NCBI GenBank assembly: GCA_963971225.1
Contig: OZ020269.1
Location: forward strand, 96,227,540 to 96,291,539
Length of the DNA stretch: 64,000 nt
Direction: 5' to 3'
From: Melieria omissa
Taxonomy: Eukaryota; Arthropoda; Insecta; Diptera; Ulidiidae
The notes below the pieces were generated by a model. That model did not search any database and had not been told where the DNA came from. It saw nothing but the letters and a program-made list of their open reading frames with translations. Of the stretch, positions 34,566 through 44,680 are shown piece after piece (the stretch's first letter is position 1; each line of letters opens with the position of its first letter). Both the position numbers and the translations under genes were made by a program.

Positions 34566-35085
34566 TTAATTAATATGAAATAAAATAAAATAAAATAAAA
34601 TAAAATAAAATAAAATAAAATAAAATAAAATAAAACAAAATAAAATAAAATAAAATAAAATAAAATAAAATAAAATAAAATAAAATAAAATAAAATAAAA
34701 TAAAATAAAATAAAGTAAAGTAAAGTAAAGTAAAATAAAATAAAATAAAATAAAATAAAATAAAATAAAATAAAATAAAATAAAATAATGGACCCCACCT
34801 CGCGCGGTATGTGGGGGGGAGAGAGGCCGTGGGAAATAAAATAAAATAAAATAAAATAAAATAAAATAAAATAAAATAAAATAAAATAAAATAAAATAAA
34901 ATAAAATAAAATAATGGACCCCACCTCGCGCGGTATGTGGGGGGGAGAGAGGCCGTGGGAAATAAAATAAAATAAAATAAAATAAAATAAAATAAAATAA
35001 AATAAAATAAAATAAAATAAAATAAAATAAAATAAAATAAAATAAAATAAAATAAAATAAAATAAACTAAAATAAAATAAAATAC
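34566..35085. repeat. (TAAAA)n array with a duplicated 126-bp module
   Basis: A long TAAAA pentamer run is interrupted twice (about 34787 and 34914) by an identical GC-rich insert of about 50 bp, ATGGACCCCACCTCGCGCGG then TATGTGGGGGGGAGAGAG. In the insert CCCCAC and GTGGGG can pair. A TAAAG variant lies at 34714-34733. (GACA)n follows at 35085-35106. The 189-codon minus-strand frame here is an artefact of the repeat. Confidence 0.9.
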
Positions 35086-35705
35086 AGACAGACAGACAGA
35101 CAGACAAATTTATGGAAGACACAGTTTTTTTTAAAGCCTTAAATTTAATACTTCAGACAGTGCTGAGCATGGAACTTTTCCTCTTGGTCTCATATTTGTG
35201 CTTTGAAGATTGTAAACAGTACACACACACACACACACACACAATACTTACATTTTGCAAATTTATTTGTATGCTTAGGCGTTGGCACACATGTATGACT
35301 ATAGATTTTGCTGTTTGTGAGCAGAAAGCGAATGCAACAACAACAACCAAAACAATAAAAGGAAGCGTAAATATGTGAACAATCAAATTTATGTGAATGT
35401 ATATTACACTGTGCAACACAATAAGTTAATTTCTGAGCTTTGATGTATTCAGAGACCTATAGTAGAATTTTATGGCAAATATTTTTGTGGTACATTTTGT
35501 CCTTAAAAAGTCCTGTTTTACATGACATTTTGGGCATTTTAGAAAAGATGGGTCAATTTGACCCACATAAATAGGAGTTACAGGGTTAAAATGCTCCACA
35601 AAAATCTTCTTCGTAGTATTTGACATCAAATTGCTGAACACATCATATACCTAAAATGTGATGTTACATGGTTTTCGTATGCCGAATCACCATAAGAATG
35701 AGCAA

Positions 35706-36377
35706 GGTTAGGTTAGGTAGGGAAGGGTGTGTGCGTCCCAAGGGCAGCACTTCCACTCGGAGGCCAAAATGGCCCATTGTGAATCCCTTCATGGAAGATT
35801 CTGGAGCTAACCAGTGGCTCTCAGTTCGGGGCAAACCAATTCGACCTCTTGATGAAGGAGAGTAGATCCGATATTTCAACTACTGCTGCGCAGGCCAAGT
35901 CTACCAGGAACCTTGACCCCAAGGTACGGAGTCGGCGTTCCTGCAGAGCCGGGCAGTGGCACAGGTAGTGTTGGATCGTTTCCACTTCTTCCTCATCTCC
36001 ACAGCTTCTGCAGACATCACTGGACGAGAGGCACAATTTGACCAGCATAGATCCAATGGCGCAGTGTCCACTGATGACTCCAACAAGCTGCCTAATAGAG
36101 GTTCGACTCAGGGACAGTACATATCGTGTTTTCCTCACGGAAAGGGAAGGCCATATTGCCCGGCAGGTACTGCAATCAGTTCTGCTCCGCCATGAGGACT
36201 CCATGTAAGTTTTACTCAACCTGTCAATACGTAAATACAGGGCAGATATCGGAGGGAGCACAGAGTTATCCACTTCGGTGAGAGGCAGGGCGACTCCCTT
36301 TCTTGCCATCTCATCCGCTGCCTCGTTTCCTGCCACTCCAGAGTGGCCTGGAACCCAGCAAAGAGTGACGAGCAATG
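35706..36377 (-). mobile_element. 5'-truncated CTAACC-ended LINE, nested insertion
   Basis: It is flanked by AAGAATGAGCAA (35694-35705 and 36378-36389), a 12-bp target duplication. On the minus strand the 3' end is CCTACCTAACCTAACC rather than poly(A). It belongs to the same family as 22537-22896 and 3049-3170. Confidence 0.85.
35821..36375 (-). CDS. LINE ORF2 C-terminus: RNase H and zinc knuckle
   Basis: The frame begins at the truncation point with LCWVPGHSGVAGNEAADEMA, the C-terminal part of a LINE RNase H domain with its conserved H and D. Downstream CRSCGDEEEVETIQHYLCHC is a zinc-knuckle motif close to the end of ORF2. The frame is open for 184 codons, so the copy is fairly young. RNase H removes the RNA strand during reverse transcription. 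As a fragment it is not functional. Confidence 0.85.
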   Translation of the reverse strand: MLVTLCWVPGHSGVAGNEAADEMARKGVALPLTEVDNSVLPPISALYLRIDRLSKTYMESSWRSRTDCSTCRAIWPSLSVRKTRYVLSLSRTSIRQLVGVISGHCAIGSMLVKLCLSSSDVCRSCGDEEEVETIQHYLCHCPALQERRLRTLGSRFLVDLACAAVVEISDLLSFIKRSNWFAPN

Positions 36378-36536
36378 AAGAATGAGCAAAGAGAGGGAAA
36401 CTTTGACCCCCCTAAAAAAAATTCACACGTAAACTTTCAAAACGCCGATATATGTATATTTCCCCCCCCCCCCCTCTGCCAGAATCCGTTGTCAGAACCT
36501 TGTTATGTTAAAAAAGTTTGATTTTGTTGTGCAGTG

Positions 36537-37424
36537 TAATTAATTTTTGATTTTGTTTCTTTAAAATTTTAAAGTCCTTTTGAAGGAACATGGGATCTGA
36601 AAATTAATAACTGCGAAAGCTATGTTACTGAATGACCTCTAGTTTCACGCCTATATAATCTTTTGAATGTGTCTCGGCAAGAATTCGAATATAATTTTTT
36701 TCTAATGCTATTTGTAACTTTTAGAGTCTGCAAAGATGCGTTCGGGTTATCAATTTTTGTTTAGTTCAGCTTAGAAGACCTAAACACCTGAATAAGTGTT
36801 TAAAAGTAATTGGAAAAGTTGTATGTTATTTATTAAAACTAAATCAATTACTGAACTCAGCCATTAGAAGTGCCACAAGTAATCAATAAAATCACTGGAA
36901 TTTTAAAATTTAATTTTTTAGTAAATTTCTAAAACTTCAACCATCCTCAAACAAACCGAATTTGCATGGCCAAAGGTCGCAATACCGTTATGCAAATTGC
37001 TCTATTCATAGCTTGCGGGTCAATACACTAAAGTGAGAACGTTCAATCAGCACGTGCCGGCATGACCGTCACTTAATTAGCCGAGCATATCCCCAAGGCA
37101 CGTCCTGTGCATACAGCAATAATACGACAAAATATGTGCAAATATTTGCACAGCACAATTAGAGCGCATTTTGTTGTTGTTGTTGCCATTGTGCTGTCTG
37201 TACAATGTTGAAAAAGGGATAACAAGCTTGCAAAATTTCAGTTTAAGTGGCAAAAGGCGCCTCACTTTTTACAGACATTATTTGCATGTCCTTGTAAGTT
37301 TCATGTCTGCTTAGTTGATGAATAAAGCTACTTGAAATTGTATTATGATGTTTTGTATTTGCAATATTCATTGACTGCTTTATTTGACATTTATAGAATT
37401 TGTGTTTTCTCTCGCTATTTGCAG
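36537..37424. other. no gene seen; ends in the acceptor of Nplp1 exon 1
   Basis: AT-rich intron-like sequence. It closes with a pyrimidine-rich tract and GCAG at 37421-37424. Confidence 0.5.
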
Positions 37425-37529
37425 GCACAGTATCCGCGCGCTGTAAAGGGCGCCGACGATGTTTCGCTCTGTGAGCTGGAATCGATAATAAATCAACTGG
37501 CAAATCCAAATCCCGAATATCAATTGCAC
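37425..37529 (+). CDS. Nplp1: Nplp1 internal exon (N-terminal propeptide region)
   Basis: This 105-bp exon sits between the acceptor TATTTGCAG and the strong donor GTAAGT, both in phase 0. It encodes AQYPRAVKGADDVSLCELES, then IINQLANPNPEYQLH. From memory, the Drosophila Nplp1 precursor has the like sequence DDVANVSPCEMESLINQL just after its signal peptide, ending in PEYQLH. There is no in-frame ATG, so the signal-peptide exon must lie upstream; I did not find it. GC content is far above the flanks. The gene product enters the secretory pathway of peptidergic neurons. Confidence 0.85.
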
Positions 37530-38425
37530 GTAAGTAGCTTTGTCAATGCAAATACACAGTACACACACACATACAAACATTGACACAAATACAGACATAC
37601 ATAGTACAAAGAGAACACCCATGGATGTTCCAATGTAATTCAATTTGAGGCAACGTGCCGCTGCAGAGAAGAAGCAGAAAGAGAGAAGCAGAAGAAGAAG
37701 AAGAAGACTGAGTGAAGTACAAATGGCTGTGTGATGTGGGCGAAAGATTGATTTGATTGTAATGTCAGATATGGGGAAATGATTTTGTTGTCTTACCGTA
37801 AGCAGATTGCAGACAGACACAGAGAATTTAATTAGGCCACGTGGTGCAATTTTTAGAGCAAAACGAGGCGCGCTTTTGGGAAATTCTTCTATTTGAGGAT
37901 TTGATTTAGCAATTCTGAGATTCAATTTTTTTTTAGCTTAAACTTCTGAGAATTTTACTTGAAAACTCTTGAAAGTCACAAAAGTTTTAAGTATTTGTAA
38001 ATGCAAATAATCAAATTAAATTTAATTAAATGAAATTGAAAATAATTAAAGCAACACAGAAGCTTTTGTTTGACCTAAAAACTTGAGTAACTACTTTTGT
38101 TATAAAATTTGTTGTCATACAGAAAGAATTTTAGAAGCACTTGAAAAGTCTTGAAAGTCACACAATTTTAAAGTATTCGGGTATGCAAATTAATCAAATT
38201 AAATTTAACCAAATTAAATTGAGACTTATAAAGAAAATACAAAACTTTTCGCTGACCAAAAGACCTGACTAAGTACTTTTGTTATAAAATTGGGTGTTTT
38301 AGAGGCAAACAGAACTTAAAGTAACCTAAGATGTTGCTAGTTTCTCCCACCGTGGTAGCTGAGAAGCTAGCAAGCTGCCTGTCTTACCAAACCTAATCTA
38401 AGCTAACCTAACCAAAATTTATTTA
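37530..38425. repeat. intron sequence with a 174-bp tandem duplication
   Basis: At 37951-38112 and 38125-38290 the same order recurs: AGAATTTTA, CTTGAAAGTCACA, TCAAATTAAATTTAA, then CTACTTTTGTTATAAAATT. A GAA-type run lies near 37680-37710. Copies of CTAACC appear just before the mariner. Confidence 0.65.
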
Positions 38426-39623
38426 CGAGGGTGGTCCGATAAGTACTTAGCCTACAAAAGAAAAACGTCTCCTTTCAACTCTATACACTTGACCCAGCGA
38501 TGCTCCAACTTCTTTAACCCGTCTGAAAAATACGTTTTCTGGAGGCCTCCGTGCCGGCGATAACCTTCTCATTCAACTCAAATTTCTGCCCGGCGAGTGA
38601 CTTTTTCAAGTTTGGAAACAAAAAGAAGTCACACGGGGCCAAATCTGGAGAATACGGTGGATGGGACAGCTGTTCGTATCCTAATGTGACCAATTTGGCC
38701 GTGACGACGGCGGAGGTGTGAGCTGGTGCGTTGTCATGGTGGAAGAGCACTTTTTTCTTCGCCAAATGGGGCCGTTTTTTCTGCAATTCGGCATCGCGTC
38801 GGCCCAATAGTTCGGCATGGTAGAGCCCTGTGACCGTTTTGCCCTTCACCAGGTAGTCGATGTAGATCACACTTTGTGAATCCCAGAAAACGGTGGCCAT
38901 AACCTTTCCGGCCGATGGGACAGTATTTGCCTTCTTCGGAGCACATTCGCCGGGCAAAGTCCACTGTTTCGACTGTTCCTTGGTCTCTGGTGTGTACCAG
39001 TGAATCTATGTTTCGTCGACGATCACGAAACGACACAGAAACTCCTTCGGATTACGCTTAAACAGTGTCAAACACTGCTCTGAAGTGGTCTTGTTGTCCA
39101 GAGTGAGCAAACGCGGCACCCATCGAGCCGACAGCTTTTTCATACCCAATATTTCTTGCAGGCTATGACCCACGCGGTCTTTTGAGATGCCGACTGTCTC
39201 AGCTATCTCGCGCACCTTCAATCGGCGGTCTGCCAATACGAGATCGTGGACATTTGTTTTTGGAGCACCTGGGCGTGGCTCATCAAAAACTGACGTGCGA
39301 CCACGTTGAAACTCGTTAAACCAGTTTTTGACGGTCGCCATTGAAGGAGAAGAGTCACAGCATCCAAGCGCTCTTTGATTTCGCTGCGCGATTTCCCTTC
39401 CAAAAACAGGAATCGAATCACCGACCGATATTGCTCTTTTTCCATTTTTCTAAAATACGCGGACACGTTCGTTTCCACACGCGGTCAAAACAAAACTACA
39501 GATCCAATATGGCTGAAATTTTGACAGTAGCCGTCTACGAAGATTTACTACACGATCGTAAATTTCTTTTACGATAGTGGCACCATCGGGCGGTGGGGCT
39601 AAGTACTTATCGGACTGCCCTCG
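38426..39623 (-). mobile_element. near full-length irritans-like mariner in an Nplp1 intron
   Basis: The ends CGAGGGTGGTCCGATAAGTA and, inverted, TACTTATCGGACTGCCCTCG are flanked by TA (38424-38425, 39624-39625). At 1198 bp it is close to the usual mariner size. CTAACC-type repeats lie on both sides. Confidence 0.9.
38514..39478 (-). pseudogene. mariner transposase, one frameshift and one nonsense codon
   Basis: The start is METNVSAYFRKMEKEQYRSV. After KERLDAV the frame shifts (about 39355) into SSPSMATVKNWFNEFQRGRT, then the second helix-turn-helix (KVREIAETVGISKDRVGH) and WVPRLLT. The first catalytic aspartate is present in IVDET, but the next codon, normally W, is TAG (39006-39008). HHDNAPAH carries the second aspartate and YSPDLAPCD the third, 34 residues on. 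The frame ends at SRKRIFQTG, earlier than usual. Its layout resembles the Himar-type irritans group as I know it. The copy is inactive but decayed only lightly. Confidence 0.9.
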
Positions 39624-39625
39624 TA

Positions 39626-40330
39626 TGATCCCTACGAAGTCTCAACTACACAAAGTCTACATCAAACTCCAAACTCTAACCTAACAGTTCTCGATGCGCG
39701 TTAAGCTTAGCTATCCTATCCTATCTTAGCAAAGCAGTGAACTTTTTATCAATAAAATAACATAACCCATCAACTCTTGAAGCGATCCAATCCAGCAATA
39801 GACAGACAAAAAGAGCTTAAAGTAACATAAGCTAATCTAACCATAATTTAATTGAAGCCACTAAAAATTCTCAACTAGTCAAAGTGTTTATAAAAGCCTA
39901 GTAAACTATTAAGTCTAACCTAATACTTTTTGAAGCGCTTTAACTTTAACTGAGCTAACCTGACCTAACTCCATATAAAACCCCTACAAAGTCTTAACTG
40001 CAAAATACTGAACCCTAACTTCAACTTAAACTCTAATCTTGTCTTTAAAACTCAAAATAAACTAACCTAACCTTACTTTATTTCAAACCCCCCTAAAAGT
40101 CTTAACAACACGCAGCGTACAACAAATTCTACTACACCAAGTAGAACCTAACATTTCTTGAAGCGCGTTAAACTCACCTAACCTATCCTAACCTAACTTT
40201 ATCCAAATCTCTCTAAAAGTCCCAACTACAAAACAACGAACATCAAACTCCAACTCCTTGTCCAACCCAACACTTCTCCAAGCGCGCAAAGTAAAAATAC
40301 AAAGAACCTAACCTAACCTAACTTAATTTG
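39626..40330. repeat. CTAACC-rich degenerate repeats in the intron
   Basis: CCTAACCTAAC-type runs recur together with AAGTCTYAACTACA, CATCAAACTCCAA and TTGAAGCGCGTTAA near 39650-39700, 39770, 39930, 40080-40170 and 40200-40290. Spacing is roughly 85-155 bases. The repeat also appears just left of the mariner, which therefore inserted into it. Confidence 0.6.
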
Positions 40331-40450
40331 AAAAACATTAACAAACCATTTCAAACTACAAAATATACAAAACAAACCCTATAATTTAAAAATATCAAAT
40401 ACACAAAAATTTCTATTAATTCTTCATCTCTTTCCCCCTTCTCCTCACAG

Positions 40451-41126
40451 GCTTCGGCACTGCGCAGCCAACTGCGACAACTGCTACGCGAACGTCAGCT
40501 GGCCGCTAGAGAGGATCAGGAGCTGAACAATGACTACGACTACTTGGATGAAGACAAACGTTCGGTCGCGGCATTGGCCGCTCAGGGTCTGCTACATCCC
40601 AAACGCAGTCTGGCCACTTTGGCCAAGAACGGTCAGCTGCCGTCGTCGCCCGAACCCGAAGACACCGAGCCCACAGCACCGAACGAAGAGAAACGCTACG
40701 TGGGTTCGCTGGCACGTGCCGGCGGCGGCGGCTTTCTCAGCTACGGCAAACGCAACATTGGTTCGTTGGCGCGCGACTTCCAGCTGCCACAGAACGGCAA
40801 ACGCAATCTGGCCACACTGGCGCGCCTCGGACTCCTCTCGAACAAGGCCGACACAGGCAAACGCAATTTGGCCGCGGTGGCGCGCTACAACTCGCGCATG
40901 GCCACCGTCTCGCCGACGGAGAAGCGCAATTTGGGCGCACTGAAGGGCTCACCGGTGCATGGCGGCTTCCAGCAGAAGCGCAGCGAAGACGACGAGGTGA
41001 TGCTCCCGGCCAGCATTGTCAACAGCGCCATGGACTATGCGGACTATGTGCCCAGCTACTGGCTGTATCCCAGCTATGCCGACATGGATTGGGGCGATTT
41101 TGGACGCGCGCAGAAACGCTTCTTGG
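40451..41126 (+). CDS. Nplp1: Nplp1 main peptide-coding exon
   Basis: The exon lies between TCCTCACAG and GTGAGT. Basic KR sites separate the peptides: SVAALAAQGLLHP, SLATLAKNGQLPSS..., YVGSLARAGGGGFLSY-GKR, NIGSLARDFQLPQN-GKR, NLATLARLGLLSNKADT-GKR, NLAAVARYNSRMATVS..., NLGALKGSPVHGGFQQ and an acidic tyrosine-rich spacer. The three GKR sites predict C-terminal amides. The set corresponds one to one to the NAP, MTYamide, IPNamide and VQQ peptides of Drosophila Nplp1. In Drosophila a VQQ-type peptide is reported to act through the receptor guanylyl cyclase Gyc76C. The exon enters in phase 0 and leaves in phase 1. Confidence 0.95.
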
Positions 41127-41194
41127 GTGAGTTGTGCTGGGGCGCCGCTAAAGGGCGGGCCGTTGTTAATGTACATAGGCGCCAGTGCACATAG
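41127..41194 (+). CDS. Nplp1: alternative Nplp1 C-terminus by retention of the next intron
   Basis: If the donor at 41127 is not used, the frame continues after KRFLG with ELCWGAAKGRAVVNVHRR and stops at 41192-41194. The Drosophila protein I remember also ends shortly after KRFLG with a basic tail, so this form may be real. The intron is only 172 bp, easily retained. Confidence 0.45.
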
Positions 41195-41298
41195 TGTAAA
41201 TACATAAAAATCATACAACACACAACTGCACATAAGCAAACATATAGTATGAAGATTATCTGAAAAAATAATGCGTGTATATTCGCACAAATCTTAAG

Positions 41299-41597
41299 AT
41301 ACGTCGAAGGATCCCGAACTGTTTGGCATTGAAAATGCTTTACCGCTGCCCGACGCTGAACCGCTGCTCGACGCCGACGCCGACAACGCTAACGACAACG
41401 ACGACGACGAGGACGAGGAGGACAATGCGCATGCGCCGCTACTGCTGGCGCCACAGAAACGTCATATTGGCGCCGTGTATCGTTCCGGCTTTTTGCCGTC
41501 GTACCGCGCACTGCGCAGCACAACGGGCACCTACGGCGGCGCAGGCGGCGGCGGCGGTGGCGGCCGCTTTAGTCGCTCTGGACGTGCCAGGCAATTT
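41299..41597 (+). CDS. Nplp1: Nplp1 exon with an additional HIGAVYR peptide
   Basis: The acceptor is CTTAAG at 41293-41298. The phase-1 G of the previous exon plus AT gives an uninterrupted KRFLDTSKDPELFGIE. A strongly acidic spacer (D/E/N run, about residues 25-45) leads to a KR site and HIGAVYRSGFLPSYR. This is another member of the xIGxxxR peptide group. A glycine run and RFSRSGRARQF follow. A usable donor, GTATGAGT at 41598, leaves phase 0. Without splicing, the frame ends at TGA 41601-41603, one codon later. Confidence 0.8.
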
Positions 41598-41603
41598 GTA
41601 TGA

Positions 41604-42311
41604 GTAAATGGCGATGAATTTGTTGTATTAATCGATGAACATGTTTGACGTAACTAGAGGCAACAATCGCATAGCGGCGACACTGCTGACCGTAGCTGTT
41701 TCTGCTCGATTTCCGTTCTGTGTCCTTAGTCGCTGTTATGGTTGAATTTCCGGTCGGCACATTGCGGCACTGATGGGCCACTTTTGTGGTTGATTGAAAC
41801 TGAATTCGAAACGAGCAAAAGTGTCGCTTCAAAGCGATGTTTGCGAAGTGGCAAAGTGGCTCATCAAACATTCCCGCAATGCGCAGACTTCTGTGTCTCT
41901 TTCTGCTGGTAGTTTGGCATGTTGGCAATGCGTAAAAGTGTTCTAGTTGCTTGGGTAGTCAAATAAAAGTAACTATTTAGTGTTTATGTGTTCTGTGGAG
42001 AAGCAAACATCTGTGTTTTGTTGGCGTAAAATTTGTTGAAGAATGTCATGAAAATTTCTGTCTACAGTGGATAAAGCATTTTTTGTATTTAAGTTATTTA
42101 TTCAAAAATTTTATTGTTTTTATTTTTAGTAATGGGTTGTTGCTGTTGCACGGAATATTACGCCCCTGACAGATTATCGAGTTCATTATTCAGTTTTAAC
42201 TTCTACAAGAAGCCAAAATTTTTTCCCCGTTTCATAGTTCCAAGTAACGAAATTTTCTTTGACTACGTATGAGCTCAGGTTTTTTTCTTTGCGCTGAAAA
42301 AGATTGAAGAA
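41604..42311. other. intron sequence, no gene seen
   Basis: The composition falls back to AT-rich after about 41900; no gene or element could be recognised. Confidence 0.45.
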
Positions 42312-42660
42312 TTTGTGCAAAAGTCTGATCTTTTTACATGGAGAAACAATACTGAGAACTAAGAATACTAATACTAAGAATACTACTAGCGAAACAAAAG
42401 CCCTGACTTTGACAATTTATTTCGCGAATATGGCAAACGTTAGAGAACTTATTTTCACACAGTTTTTTTTATCACATATTGAAGTACAGAACAAAATTTT
42501 CTATTTCTAATTCTAATTTGTGCAAATATCTGATCTTACATGGAGAAACAATACTTGAGAGCCAAGAATACTTTAGCGGCTGAAATAAAAGCTCTGACTT
42601 TGACAATTTATTTCGGAACTATGGCAAAAGTTAGAGAACTTATTTCTCTTTCAGTAAATT
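42312..42660. repeat. tandem duplication, about 205 bp, two copies
   Basis: TTGTGCAAAWRTCTGATCTT, TACATGGAGAAACAATACT, CTGACTTTGACAATTTATTT and GTTAGAGAACTTATTT recur in order. The second copy is shorter. Confidence 0.75.
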
Positions 42661-42721
42661 GCTTACAACAAATAAATTATTCATTAAATTAAAAAAAACT
42701 GCATACACCTTAGAGTATATA

Positions 42722-43606
42722 TAGGGGTTTCCAACAAGAGGTGTTATTTTGGTATTCAAAGAAAAATTAAATTTTTGGAGATAAATGATCGGATGTTTAT
42801 TTCATAATAAAGAGGAAGGTATGCCGTTAATAATGAAAAACAACATCAGCCAAATGGCCACCACGACCACGCTTACAGGACTATATCCTTTTCATGAAAT
42901 TTTCCATAACCAAATCGCAAAGTGGCTGCCCTATGTCCTCGATAGCCTCACGAATTCTATCTTTGAGGTCTTAAATCGACGCTGGGCTGTTGGCGTGCAC
43001 CTTATCTTTCACGTGGCCCCAAAGGAAGAAGTCGCAAAGTGTTAAATCACATGATCTCGGTGGCCAATTGTGATCACCTCTTCCAGAGATAACACGGTCC
43101 GGAAACTTTTCCCGTAAAAGAGCAATGGTTTCGTTGCTTGTGTGGCACGTAGCGCCGTCTTGTTGAAAGTAAACGTTGTCCAGATCAATACCATCCAATT
43201 CCGACCATAAAAAATCATTAATCATCTCTCGAGGACGAGGAATCGACAAACCTGGGTTTTCTTCAATATTCTCAGTTGTTCTTGAGCAACGTGCACGGGT
43301 TTTATTCTTCACATCACTAACTTGTCCCAACAGCTCGAATTTTTCCATCAATTTCTGTATTGCGGTCCGACAAGGTGCTTCACGACGACCCAAAAATGCT
43401 TTAGTTTTGCGAACTGTGACTGCAAGATTTTCACCATTTTTGTAGTGAATTTTAATAATTTCAATGCATTGTTGAAGCGTATGTCGTTCCATTTTTAGTA
43501 ATGGCGTATTTTCTACTTATCAAATGTCAAAGAATAAAAGCTTCAAAAGTGACAGCTACCGAAATACCGGGTGATTCAAAATAACACCTCTTGTTGGAAA
43601 ACCCTA
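42722..43606 (-). mobile_element. internally deleted DD41D (rosa-type) mariner, copy 2
   Basis: The ends TAGGGGTTTCCAACAAGAGG and, inverted, CCTCTTGTTGGAAAACCCTA are flanked by TA (42720-42721, 43607-43608). At 885 bp it is longer than copy 1 because it keeps part of the catalytic region. Confidence 0.85.
42971..43492 (-). pseudogene. DD41D transposase with in-frame deletion of the core
   Basis: The frame is open for 173 codons. Residues 1-75 (MERHTLQQCIEIIKIHY...) form the helix-turn-helix DNA-binding part. After TENIEENPGLSIPRP the sequence jumps to REMINDFLW, losing the segment with the first catalytic aspartate. FQQDGATCH holds the second aspartate and SCDLTLCDFFLW the third, 41 residues later: the DD41D spacing. 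The frame ends at HANSPASI; the C-terminal sequence continues in another frame. Binding to the ends is plausible, catalysis is not. Confidence 0.8.
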
Positions 43607-43981
43607 TAATTCTGAAGCTACTGTAAAAATTTCAAAACGATCCATGGATTTGAGTATTTTGTTCACTAGACATGATTTGGCATGACTTATGACTTGACTA
43701 GACAATCCAATCTAGACTTTCTTTTCTAGTCGGATATTGAGTGGAGATTTTGGTAGAGAAGTCCCAACAGTTACACAATCGAGTTATCATAAAACAAAAA
43801 AATTGTGTATAATTTACAATGATGCAGTCGTAAGAGGCATGAAACTCATAAAAGACTATAATGACGTCAAATTTTTACTCCATTTGCTTCAATTTTTTTG
43901 CTTAATGAAACATTCAGATTTTACCACAAAAATGTAATAATTTCTTCTAAACATCCAATTATGATTGCAATTCTATTTTAA

Positions 43982-44063
43982 CCCTTTCCGACATGAAAAT
44001 AAACCGGGCTGTATGAATTGTATGGGCTGTAGTCCAATATATTGGACATTGTGACTGAAAGGG
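43982..44063. mobile_element. very short TTAA mini-element, 82 bp
   Basis: CCCTTTCCGACA and, inverted, TGTGACTGAAAGGG lie between TTAA (43978-43981) and TTAA (44064-44067). Its ends resemble those of 28948-29453. Confidence 0.6.
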
Positions 44064-44069
44064 TTAAAT

Positions 44070-44680
44070 GGGAAGGCTAATAGAGTTCCAACAATACATT
44101 TTGGTTTTTGTTTCGCAGAAACCACACAACTTCGTTTGTATGGGAGGAACCCTCTGGTGGTGATTTTTTTAACTTTAGTTAATTTTGTATTTTTTGGACT
44201 CAGAAATGTTGCCGACCGTTGAATAAATTATTCAAATTGGTTCATTAGTTAACGAGATATGATGTTTTATTACATGCTTTACTACAACAATTACAAGTGT
44301 GGAGCAAATTCCATTGAAAATTCCTAGTTTTGTATGGCAGCCTCTTTAAGTGTTGAAGATAGCAGTTAGATTTGTATGAACAAAATGTTTGGAATGAAAA
44401 ATAAATGGGAGTCAGTCTGACATTTTATGCGTCTGAGGCCAACCTGGGTGCAATGGGAATCTAGTTTATAAAAAGGACTGTTTTGTATGGCGGCCCCATT
44501 AAGAGTGAAAAAAGGGCGTAAGTATGTTCGAAAGAAATGTTCAAAAGTAAAAATTAAATGAGGTTAGTCATAGATTTCATACCTCTAAGAGCAATTACTG
44601 TGCAGCTGTGAAGCAATTTATCGAATTTCCCATCTTCTTTGAGAACTTTGATCTCAATGTGATGCCATTTAGACCCATTT
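44070..44680 (+). repeat. unclassified repeat family, same as 15640-17040
   Basis: GCTAATAGAGTT, CACAACTTCGTTTGTA, GAGATATGATGTTTT, GTTTTGTATGGCAGC and AAGAGCAA-type modules appear in the same order as near 15770-16370. Confidence 0.65.

Larger units (their letters stand above)
35407..36536. mobile_element. CACTGTGCAACA mini-element, copy 2, carrying a LINE
   Basis: The ends CACTGTGCAACACAAT and, inverted, ATTTTGTTGTGCAGTG are flanked by TA (35405-35406, 36537-36538). Without the LINE and its duplication it is about 446 bp. It is the inverted relative of 29639-30070. No transposase is present. A C-run of 13-14 bases lies near 36463. Confidence 0.75.

Noticed and set aside
34553..35122. 189-codon minus-strand frame rich in F, Y, I and L
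   Set aside because: It is the translation of the (TAAAA)n array; a pentamer has no stop in this frame.
40506..40952. Arginine- and proline-rich frames on both strands inside the main Nplp1 exon
   Set aside because: They are shadows of the GC-rich Nplp1 reading frame.
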